A DNA stretch of 49,203 nt from an uncultured Patescibacteria group bacterium (lineage in GTDB: Bacteria; Patescibacteriota; Patescibacteriia; Veblenbacterales; UBA10138): contig CALFUV010000027.1 in the NCBI GenBank assembly GCA_937929825.1, positions 1 to 49,203 of the forward strand, in the 5' to 3' direction. The translations under genes and the position numbers were made by a program. The notes under the pieces are model-generated. The model was not told where the DNA came from. It searched no databases and worked only from the letters and a program-made list of their open reading frames with translations. Positions 42,701-49,203 of the stretch are shown here, piece after piece. The number at the start of each line of letters is the position of its first letter. Positions within the stretch are counted from its first letter, which is position 1.

Positions 42701-43792
42701 ACATTTCATACTGGTGGTGTAGCTTCAGCTGAGGATATTACTCAGGGTTTGCCACGGGTGGAAGAAGTATTTGAAGCTAGGCCGGTGAAAAGGCCGGGGT
42801 TACTGGCGCCGGGAGCCGGTAAGGTTGAAGTAATACATCAAGGACGACAAAAATTAATCAAACTTAGTTATCTGGATAATTTTGAAGAAACTATTAATTT
42901 ATCTGTTTATCAAAATCCTAAAGTTTTGGTTAAAAAAGGAGTTAAAGTAAAAATTGGTGAGCCGTTAATTGAAACTGATAAAGAAAAAATAACAGCTTCC
43001 CGGGATGCTAAAGTTAAAGAAGTTACTGATCAGCAGATAGTTTTAACCGGTGAAGTTAATACGATAAAAGAATTTATTGTACCGCCCGGTGTTTCTTTAT
43101 GGATAAAAGATGGTGATGAAGTATCTAAGGGACAGCAATTAACTGAAGGATCTTTGGATTTGCATGAGCTTTATGCTCTTCGCGGTAAGGAGGCTGTTCA
43201 GCGGTATATTATGAAAGAAATTCAGTATATTTACTCTTCCCAAGGGCAGAAACTTAATAGCAAACATATTGAACTTATTATTAGACAAATGTTTTCTCGG
43301 GTTTATGTAACAGATTCTGGTGCTACTGAATTATTGCCTGGTGAAATTGTTACAATCGCACAATTTATTGAGGCAAATGAAACGGCTAAAATTAAAGGTG
43401 GTGAGCTGGCTAAAGGTGATACTTTATTACTGGGAATTACCAAAGCTTCTTTATCAACTGATAGTTTTTTGTCTGCCGCTTCCTTTCAGGAAACCGCCCG
43501 GGTGCTTATTGATGCTGCTGTAAATGGCCGTATTGATCATCTTCGTGGCTTAAAGGAAAATGTTATTATTGGACGTTTGATTCCCGCGGGCACTGGTAAT
43601 GGCGAACTTAAAGAGAAGCTAAGTGAAGCTATGGAGGAGTTTAGGAAACAAGAGGCTAAGCGAGCTGAAGAAGTAGCTAGATTAGCAGCTGCCGCTGCCG
43701 AAGCTGAGGCTATAGCCGCCGCCGAAGCTGAGGCTATGACTTCACAAATTGGTTTAATGCCCGAAAATATCAGCAAAGATGAGGATATTTAG
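39788..43792 (+). CDS. rpoC: RNA polymerase beta' subunit
   Basis: The catalytic subunit, 1334 residues. The catalytic [12 protein letters not shown] lies at 526-537, with Mg ligands D528, D530 and D532. The N-terminal zinc ribbon [20 protein letters not shown] and the second zinc site (DCGDKEG plus [13 protein letters not shown]) are complete. The trigger-loop region [16 protein letters not shown] is intact. A charged coiled-coil insertion occupies about residues 140-290, and the C-terminus is an Ala/Glu helix of about 35 residues. A good ribosome site (AGGAGA, 8 bases before ATG) lies in the rpoB tail, so translation is coupled. A terminator follows. Confidence 0.98.
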   Translation: [1334 protein letters not shown]

Positions 43793-43821
43793 AGAATTTT
43801 GTATTCTATTATTTATATTAC

Positions 43822-43855
43822 ACACCCCTGCTAGCTGCGGGGGTGTTGATTTTTA
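43822..43855 (+). terminator. rpoBC operon terminator
   Basis: ACACCCCTGC (43822-43831) pairs with GCGGGGGTGT (43837-43846) over 10 bp with one wobble, then a T-rich tail. Confidence 0.88.
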
Positions 43856-43961
43856 AATTATAAATAACCCTGATTAAGTCTGGCTTTTAGCTTATTTTCC
43901 AGTTATAATTAAGTTTGTTATCTTAGGTGCAGTAATACTTGAATTACCTTATTTTTAATAT

Positions 43962-46202
43962 ATGGCGAGAAAAAAAACAGATTCTGATCGTTCTAAAATT
44001 AGTTCAACCCAAGGATTGGCTCCATATACCAAACATGGTTTAGCAGTAATTTTTTTGTTTGCTTTAGCTTTAATATTATTCTTTTCTTTTTTTGGTTTGG
44101 CTGGTTTGGTAGGAAATTTTATTAAGAATTTTTTGTTTATTGGATTAGGTTGGGTGGCTTACGTTATTCCCTTAGCTTTAATTTTATGGGGCTATGTTTT
44201 TTTGGTAACTGAACAATTACTTAGACCTAGACAATTTTTTGGTTTTGCTTTGTTGATTATTGGTACGACAGCTCTAATTCATAGCGGTTATGAAATTAAT
44301 CAAGGCAGAATTGCCGCTAGCCAGGGAAATGGTGGCGGTTTTTTAGGTTACATAGTTTTTTATCCTTTAATGCAAGCTTTGGGTAAATGGGGGGCCATTG
44401 TTTTTTTGTCAGCCTTTTCTATTGGCGGAATACTTATTTTATTTGAAACATCATTAGGCGAGCTGGCCGCTAAAGCCACTGCGCCGTGGCATAGTTTTTG
44501 GTCAATAGTTAGCAAACTCAGTTCTACCAAGTCTCCAATAAATTACAATAGACGTTCCTCAATCGAATCAGCCACTCTTGTTAGTGAAAAGGATTTTTCT
44601 CCTTTGGAGACCAAACAATTTGAAAGTCGTTCTATGGTAAACACTGTTGATTTAGACAATAAATCTAAGACCCAGCCACCACTTTTAGAAATTAAGAAAA
44701 CTAAAGCACCAAAAGTGGAAATCCCCCTAGATTTATTAATTGAACATGATGGCGAGCCGAATGTCGGTGATATTGAAGCTAATCAGGAAAAAATTCAAAG
44801 AACATTGGCAAATTTTGGCATAGAGGTGGAGATGGGTTCTGTTAATGTTGGTCCCACAGTCACACAATATACCTTAAAACCGGCTGAAGGAGTAAAATTA
44901 GCTTCTATAACCGCTTTATCTAATGATTTAGCTTTAGCTTTGGCAGCTCATCCTATTCGCATTGAGGCGCCTATACCCGGTCAATCATTAGTTGGTATTG
45001 AAGTACCAAATAAGTCAGTAGCTACAGTATCGTTACGTGAAATATTAACCTCGCCTGAATTTAAACAACGCAAGAGTAATTTGACTATAGCTTTGGGCAA
45101 AGATGTGGCTGGTCGGTCAATAATTGCTGACATTGATCGTATGCCACATCTTTTAATCGCTGGGGCTACTGGTTCGGGTAAATCTGTGTGTATAAATGGC
45201 ATTATTTTATCTTTACTATATACAAATTCACCTGATGAGCTTAAATTAATAATTGTTGATCCTAAAAGGGTAGATTTGGCTTCTTATAATGATGTGCCGC
45301 ATCTGTTAACACCTGTTATTACTGATGTGCCAAAAACAATTAACGCTCTTAAGTGGGTGGTAGGTGAAATGGATAGGCGATATAAAGTTTTATCGGCTGC
45401 CGGCAAACGTAATTTATCTTCTTACAATCAATCAACCTCTGAAACCATGCCATATATTTTGGTTATTATTGATGAATTAGCTGATTTAATGGCGGTGGCC
45501 GCAGCTGATGTTGAGACAGCTATCATTCGTTTAGCCCAAATGGCTAGAGCTGTTGGAATTCATCTGATTGTGGCCACTCAACGTCCTAGCGTAGATGTAA
45601 TAACGGGTTTGATTAAGGCCAATATTACTTCACGTATTGCTTTTGCTGTAGCTTCACAGACTGATTCCAGAACTATTTTGGACAGTGGTGGTGCGGAAAA
45701 ATTATTAGGCCGGGGTGATTGTTTATTAGTTTTGCCTGATTTATCAAAACCAAAAAGATTACAAGCCGCTTTAGTAACTGATAATGAAATTGAAAAAGTC
45801 ACTTCATTTTTGAAAGAAAAAGCCAAGCCAGAATATAATGATCAAGTAATAGAAAAAGCTACCCGTGGATTAGAAGGAGGAGGGTTTGGTTCTGGCGATG
45901 GTGATGATTTGCTGGCTGAAGCTCAAGAATTAGTGGTTCGGACACAGAAAGCGTCAGCTTCATTTTTACAGCGTCGTTTAAGAGTTGGCTATGCTCGAGC
46001 TGCGCGATTACTTGATTTGCTGGAAGAGCGTGGTGTTATAGGTCCGGGGGAGGGAGCTAAACCACGTGAAGTTTTAGTTAGGCCTTCAGGTATGGAATTT
46101 ACGTCAGACTATGATAGATCTGAGGAATCAATGGAAAATGGTGATGATTTTGAAATTAGTCAGTCAGCAGTTAAGGAAGATGAATTGAATAAGAATAATT
46201 AG
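43962..46202 (+). CDS. ftsK: DNA translocase FtsK/SpoIIIE
   Basis: A membrane-anchored hexameric motor that moves chromosome ends through the closing septum. The 746 residues hold four membrane helices within about 22-165, a short linker, an alpha-beta motor from about 255, and a C-terminal gamma winged helix (ASFLQRRLRVGYARAARLLDLLEERGVIGP), which reads the polar DNA motif. Walker A GATGSGKSV is at about 401-409; IIVDPKRVDLASYNDVPHLL and YILVIIDELADLMAVA are the following motifs, and RLAQMARAVGIHLIVATQRPSVDVITG matches the family. The linker is much shorter than in E. coli FtsK. The RodZ-like gene follows 19 bases later. Confidence 0.96.
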   Translation: MARKKTDSDRSKISSTQGLAPYTKHGLAVIFLFALALILFFSFFGLAGLVGNFIKNFLFIGLGWVAYVIPLALILWGYVFLVTEQLLRPRQFFGFALLIIGTTALIHSGYEINQGRIAASQGNGGGFLGYIVFYPLMQALGKWGAIVFLSAFSIGGILILFETSLGELAAKATAPWHSFWSIVSKLSSTKSPINYNRRSSIESATLVSEKDFSPLETKQFESRSMVNTVDLDNKSKTQPPLLEIKKTKAPKVEIPLDLLIEHDGEPNVGDIEANQEKIQRTLANFGIEVEMGSVNVGPTVTQYTLKPAEGVKLASITALSNDLALALAAHPIRIEAPIPGQSLVGIEVPNKSVATVSLREILTSPEFKQRKSNLTIALGKDVAGRSIIADIDRMPHLLIAGATGSGKSVCINGIILSLLYTNSPDELKLIIVDPKRVDLASYNDVPHLLTPVITDVPKTINALKWVVGEMDRRYKVLSAAGKRNLSSYNQSTSETMPYILVIIDELADLMAVAAADVETAIIRLAQMARAVGIHLIVATQRPSVDVITGLIKANITSRIAFAVASQTDSRTILDSGGAEKLLGRGDCLLVLPDLSKPKRLQAALVTDNEIEKVTSFLKEKAKPEYNDQVIEKATRGLEGGGFGSGDGDDLLAEAQELVVRTQKASASFLQRRLRVGYARAARLLDLLEERGVIGPGEGAKPREVLVRPSGMEFTSDYDRSEESMENGDDFEISQSAVKEDELNKNN

Positions 46203-46221
46203 CAACCGAGTTTGAAATTGT

Positions 46222-46920
46222 ATGTCTCGTTTTAAAGCGCAGAAAATCAGGCGTTCCGCTCCGGTTGGCGAAATTTTACAGCAAGCTCGGCAGGAGCGCC
46301 ATTTCTCTGTTAATTTTGTGGCAAAGCAACTTAAAATACCAGAAGCGTATTTGGTTGCTTTGGAAGCTGGCGAGTGGGAGGTTTTGCCGGCTGGTGATTA
46401 TGGCCGTTATTTTTTAAAAAAATATGCCACTTTTCTTAAATTGGAAGTTGATGATTTATTAGAGCAATATCCAGGACCAAATTTGCCGCAAATAATACAG
46501 CCACCTCAAAGACCACTGATAAATAACTATCAATCAATACACCCTCTGAGACGAGCCCTTCTTTTATTAGTTGCTTTAGTAGTGGTTTTTTATTTACTAG
46601 TTGCCTCCCGCGCTATTTTTATGCCGACACATTTGGAAATAATCAGCCCGTCGGCAGATGGAGTTTCATCGTCTTCATCTCTTGTTTTGTCTGGTATTAC
46701 CAAACCGGGGACAGAGGTAACTGTTAATAATGAGGCAATTCAAGTTTCGGAAACAGGAAATTTTAGAATAATAATACCTTTACGTCCCGGTTTAAATCAC
46801 TTAGTCATTAAAGCCAAAAAGTCATTAAGTCGTCAGGTGGTAATTGAGCGTCGTATATATTATTCTCCATTACCTGATAGTTTTACTGATGAATTTGAAC
46901 CTACGATTGGCGGTGATTGA
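46222..46920 (+). CDS. RodZ-like HTH membrane protein
   Basis: The N-terminal domain (about 12-85) is a HTH_25/Xre-like helix-turn-helix: GEILQQARQERHFSVNFVAKQLKIPEAYLVALEAGEWEVLPAGDYGRYFLKKYATFL. It has the GDYGRYFLKKYA pattern of RodZ, which binds MreB in rod-shaped bacteria. A membrane helix (about 112-132) follows, then an external beta domain (LVLSGITKPGTEVTVNNEAIQVSETGNFRIIIPLRPGLNHLVIKAKK), similar to Big/glucodextranase-like folds. It ends with TGA. It sits between ftsK and recA, and its last codons overlap the recA -35 box. A role in cell shape or transcription cannot be separated. Confidence 0.82.
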   Translation: MSRFKAQKIRRSAPVGEILQQARQERHFSVNFVAKQLKIPEAYLVALEAGEWEVLPAGDYGRYFLKKYATFLKLEVDDLLEQYPGPNLPQIIQPPQRPLINNYQSIHPLRRALLLLVALVVVFYLLVASRAIFMPTHLEIISPSADGVSSSSSLVLSGITKPGTEVTVNNEAIQVSETGNFRIIIPLRPGLNHLVIKAKKSLSRQVVIERRIYYSPLPDSFTDEFEPTIGGD

Positions 46921-46958
46921 CGAGCTTCAAAGATTAAGATAAGGTAGTTTTATCTTAA
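46917..46958 (+). promoter_or_regulatory. recA promoter with overlapping inverted-repeat operator candidate
   Basis: TTGACG (46917-46922) and TAAGGT (46940-46945) with a 17-base spacer. A perfect 9-bp inverted repeat, TTAAGATAA (46934-46942) and TTATCTTAA (46950-46958), straddles the -10 box and predicted start, the position of an SOS-type operator. It does not match E. coli or Gram-positive LexA boxes. Confidence 0.55.
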
Positions 46959-46978
46959 GATAATTTATTTAAACACTT

Positions 46979-48022
46979 ATGTCACCAACCAAAAGAACAG
47001 CCAGTTCAGCCACAAGCGCTACCGGAGATCGTAGTAAAGCCGCACAAATGGCTATTGATCAAATTAAAGAGCGTTTTGGTGAAGGAGCTATTATGAAACT
47101 AGGCGAAGCTCATGCTATGGATGTAGAAGCTATTCCAACCGGATGTCTTTCTCTGGATATTGCTTTAGGTGTAGGTGGAGTTCCTAGAGGTCGGGTAGTG
47201 GAAGTTTTTGGACCAGAAGCCTCTGGTAAAACAACACTTACCTTACATGTAATTGCTTCTTTACAAAAAATGGGAGGAGTAGCCGCCTTTGTTGATGCTG
47301 AACACGCCCTTGATCCGGTATATGCCAAAAAAATTGGCGTTAATATTGACGAACTTTTAATTTCCCAGCCAGATACCGGCGAGCAGGCCTTGGATATTGT
47401 AGACACCTTAGTTCGTTCTAATGGGGTTGATGTGGTAGTAGTTGATTCAGTAGCCGCTTTAACACCTAAGGCGGAAATAGAAGGTGATATGGGTGATCAC
47501 CATGTTGGTTTGCAAGCCAGATTAATGAGTCAGGCTTTGCGAAAATTAACTGCTATAGTTTCCAAGAGTAAAACAGTGGTTATTTTTCTTAATCAAACTA
47601 GAATGAAAATAGGTGTTTTTTTTGGCAATCCGGAAACAACTACCGGTGGTATGGCTTTAAAATTTTATTCATCTGTACGTATTGATATACGTCGTATAGG
47701 TCAAATTAAGCAAGGAGAAAATGTAGTTGGTAATCGCGTTAAGGTAAAAATAGTTAAAAATAAAGTCGCGCCGCCATTTCAGAACGCGGAATTTGATATT
47801 ATGTATAACGAAGGTATTAGTCTGCAGGCTGATGCTTTAGATACTGGTTTGCAATATGGTATTATTACAAAATCTGGCAATACATTTTCTTTTGGCGAAA
47901 ATAAATTAGGTGTAGGACGCGAGCAGGTTAAACAATATTTACGCGATAATCCACAAGTAATGGAAGAAATTAAGCAGGCTGTTTGGCAAAAAGTTAAAGA
48001 ACAACGTGCGCTGGAAAAATAG
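46979..48022 (+). CDS. recA: Recombinase RecA
   Basis: RecA forms the filament on single-stranded DNA for strand exchange and repair. Length 347 is typical. Walker [10 protein letters not shown] is at 78-86, Walker B is [19 protein letters not shown], loop 1 lies around [22 protein letters not shown], and loop 2 [22 protein letters not shown] is present, with the family ATP-cap motif [13 protein letters not shown] Ser/Thr/Lys-rich N-terminal extension of about 20 residues ([20 protein letters not shown]) precedes the core. It has its own promoter and palindrome, and is followed by a small acidic protein. A linked recX is not obvious here. Confidence 0.98.
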   Translation: MSPTKRTASSATSATGDRSKAAQMAIDQIKERFGEGAIMKLGEAHAMDVEAIPTGCLSLDIALGVGGVPRGRVVEVFGPEASGKTTLTLHVIASLQKMGGVAAFVDAEHALDPVYAKKIGVNIDELLISQPDTGEQALDIVDTLVRSNGVDVVVVDSVAALTPKAEIEGDMGDHHVGLQARLMSQALRKLTAIVSKSKTVVIFLNQTRMKIGVFFGNPETTTGGMALKFYSSVRIDIRRIGQIKQGENVVGNRVKVKIVKNKVAPPFQNAEFDIMYNEGISLQADALDTGLQYGIITKSGNTFSFGENKLGVGREQVKQYLRDNPQVMEEIKQAVWQKVKEQRALEK

Positions 48023-48041
48023 ATTTATTTATAAATTAAAT

Positions 48042-48281
48042 ATGGCTGAACAAAATTATTTAATATCTTCAACAGAAAAATTTGGTGATAAAAAAGCATT
48101 AATTAAGGAAGCAGTAGATAAGTTTACTTCCGGCGAGTGGAGTGATGAAGAAGTGATTGTTTTTTTAAGAGAAAACAGAGAACTGATTACTGAGTTTTGT
48201 TTACGAGTCAATGAAGCCTATAGAGCTGGTGATAATACTGGCGTTATAAAATTAAGTTTAATAATTGAGAAATTATTGTAG
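48042..48281 (+). CDS. Small acidic helical protein downstream of recA
   Basis: The ATG at 48042 (19 bases after the recA stop) was chosen rather than an upstream frame start inside recA. The 79-residue product is helical and acidic: STEKFGDKKALIKEAVDKFTSGEWSDEEVIVFLRENRELITEFCLRVNEAYRAGDNTGVIKLSLIIEKLL. It has no signal or membrane segment and no recognisable family; it does not look like RecX. Close spacing suggests co-transcription with recA, so a role in recombination is possible by position only. A terminator-like palindrome follows. Confidence 0.65.
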   Translation: MAEQNYLISSTEKFGDKKALIKEAVDKFTSGEWSDEEVIVFLRENRELITEFCLRVNEAYRAGDNTGVIKLSLIIEKLL

Positions 48282-48328
48282 ATAAATTATCCAAAACTTT
48301 TTATATAATTTATATAAAGTATCTACGA

Positions 48329-48361
48329 CTTGAATAATTTATAAATTACTCAAGGCTTTTT
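48329..48361 (+). terminator. Terminator after the recA operon
   Basis: CTTGAATAATTTA (48329-48341) and TAAATTACTCAAG (48342-48354) pair with one mismatch, followed by GCTTTTT. Confidence 0.55.
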
Positions 48362-48445
48362 CATATCTTTTGGTAATATTTATCTCTTTCTTTTTTGTGA
48401 ATATATGAATAGTGGTTATTTAATAAGTAAAATTGAGTCAAGAAT

Positions 48446-48474
48446 CTGACAAAATCATAAAGAAAATGTATACT
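48446..48474 (+). promoter_or_regulatory. Promoter of the ferric-reductase-like gene
   Basis: CTGACA (48446-48451) and TATACT (48469-48474) with a 17-base spacer. The -10 ends 10 bases before the ATG, predicting a leader of at most about three bases. Confidence 0.6.
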
Positions 48475-48484
48475 ATGATTTATT

Positions 48485-49203
48485 ATGACCTTAAATCAAA
48501 CTCATAATTTAACTGAATTTAATAGAATATTAAAAACAGGTCATTGGTCGAGATTAATTATTGTTACTGTCGTTACCATCTTTTTTTGGTTAGCGCAATT
48601 TTTCTATCAGTATTACATTTATGAGTCGGGTGTATGGGAAACAGCTTGGGTACGCTCACATGCTTTAGCCGGAACAACCTTATTGGCCGTTTCTTTATTT
48701 TTGAGTATAATTTTTAAATTTCGGCCCGCTTTAGCTGGTCAATGGCTGTGGCGCAGGAATTTGGGTGTGGCCGGCTTTGTGTTGATATTTTTTCATACTA
48801 CAGGTGTAATGCGTTTTTATTTTGGTTTGGATTATTTTAATCCTTGGCCTGCTTGGCAGAGTGTTTTTTATACATTAAATCCTTTTATTAATCCAATACT
48901 TTTTGGCTTGCCGTCTATGGCTATATTAGTTGCTATGGCTGTAACTTCCAGTGATTGGGCTGTGCACAAGTTTAAAAAGTGGTGGAAGTTCATTCATCGT
49001 TTTGTTTATTTGGCAGAGGTTGGCATTGTTTATCACGTTATTTTGACCGGTGGGGCGGTAATGAAAACAATTCCAGGGTATCTATTGTACATCATCGGTG
49101 GATCGGTAATAATAGGACAGATATACTGGTGGTGGCGTATTTCACGTTTGCTTTTATTTAGGAATCTTGGTTTTTGGGTAGGTTGGGGATTAATTATTTT
49201 AAC
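48485..49203 (+). CDS. Ferric-reductase-like transmembrane heme protein, 3'-truncated
   Basis: The frame is open from the ATG at 48485 to the window end (239 residues visible). It holds at least six membrane helices arranged like the ferric reductase transmembrane domain: RSHALAGTTLLAVSLFL, then RRNLGVAGFVLIFFHTTGV (H104), LTSSDWAVHKFKKWWKFIHRFVYLAEVGIVYHVILTGG (here VTSSDWA; H171 and H184). These are candidate axial ligands of one or two b hemes, as in MsrQ, ferric reductase and NOX relatives. Any flavin/NAD domain would lie outside the window. A membrane electron-transfer role, perhaps with the cytochrome b5-like lipoprotein, is inference. Confidence 0.82.
   Translation, partial: MTLNQTHNLTEFNRILKTGHWSRLIIVTVVTIFFWLAQFFYQYYIYESGVWETAWVRSHALAGTTLLAVSLFLSIIFKFRPALAGQWLWRRNLGVAGFVLIFFHTTGVMRFYFGLDYFNPWPAWQSVFYTLNPFINPILFGLPSMAILVAMAVTSSDWAVHKFKKWWKFIHRFVYLAEVGIVYHVILTGGAVMKTIPGYLLYIIGGSVIIGQIYWWWRISRLLLFRNLGFWVGWGLIIL

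Overview
The window looks like a chromosomal segment of a Candidate Phyla Radiation (Patescibacteria, Parcubacteria-like) bacterium. The basis is inference: AT-rich, compact housekeeping genes, several short or lineage-specific forms (1131-residue RpoB, MurE-like ligase lacking its N-terminal domain, VanW/FnIII/FemAB-type envelope proteins), few Shine-Dalgarno sites, and apparently leaderless promoters. TGA is used as an ordinary stop, so this is not the recoded (UGA=Gly) CPR branch.

Layout. 1-4900, mostly minus strand: a truncated unknown gene, tsaE, two small envelope proteins, a CPA2-type cation/proton antiporter and tsaD (TsaE and TsaD both act in tRNA t6A synthesis). 5000-12000, envelope and accessory: a secreted FnIII protein, an HtrA-like protease, a GT-B-like glycosyltransferase operon, a membrane protein with a 7-residue coiled-coil repeat, a GAF protein, a cytochrome b5-like lipoprotein, and a signal-peptide-bearing Hcp-like protein behind a structured RNA leader. 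12170-12900: a decayed NERD gene and tRNA-Glu. 12970-19050: Hsp20, DUF3006-like, VanW, a newly inferred minus-strand ncRNA, ruvB, two membrane proteins, a 3D-domain protein, a small SD-led orphan and tRNA-Cys. 19094-28880, DNA metabolism: polA, holA, rpsT, a cytidylyltransferase-like protein, a phosphoribosyltransferase, uvrB, a back-to-back pair of pseudogenes (Avd-like four-helix bundle and a DGR-like reverse transcriptase), and ruvA. 28960-35760, envelope assembly: FemAB-like transferase, nucleotidyltransferase-like protein, sugar-nucleotide transferase, tRNA-Arg, O-antigen-ligase/TPR protein and a MurE-like ligase. 35760-48280: a 627-base regulatory gap, rpoB-rpoC, ftsK, a RodZ-like protein, recA and a small acidic protein. 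The window ends inside a ferric-reductase-like heme membrane protein.

Regulation visible in the sequence. Two promoter styles recur. One is TTGACA-N17-TAAACT with a long leader (rpoB, rpsT, the 3D-domain gene, the SD-led orphan). The other is a -10 box (often extended, TGn) ending 6-10 bases before the ATG, which predicts leaderless mRNA; it is found mainly at DNA repair and replication genes (ruvA, ruvB, polA, uvrB, holA) and also at hsp20 and the ferric-reductase-like gene. recA instead carries a 9-bp inverted repeat over its -10 region.

The most promising undescribed elements are the ~220-nt minus-strand RNA at 15605-15825, which has its own promoter, a 5' hairpin and a long terminator rod able to form an alternative pairing, and the pseudoknot-capable leader of the secreted Hcp-like gene at 11198-11273. 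The reverse transcriptase/Avd locus is recognisable but dead.
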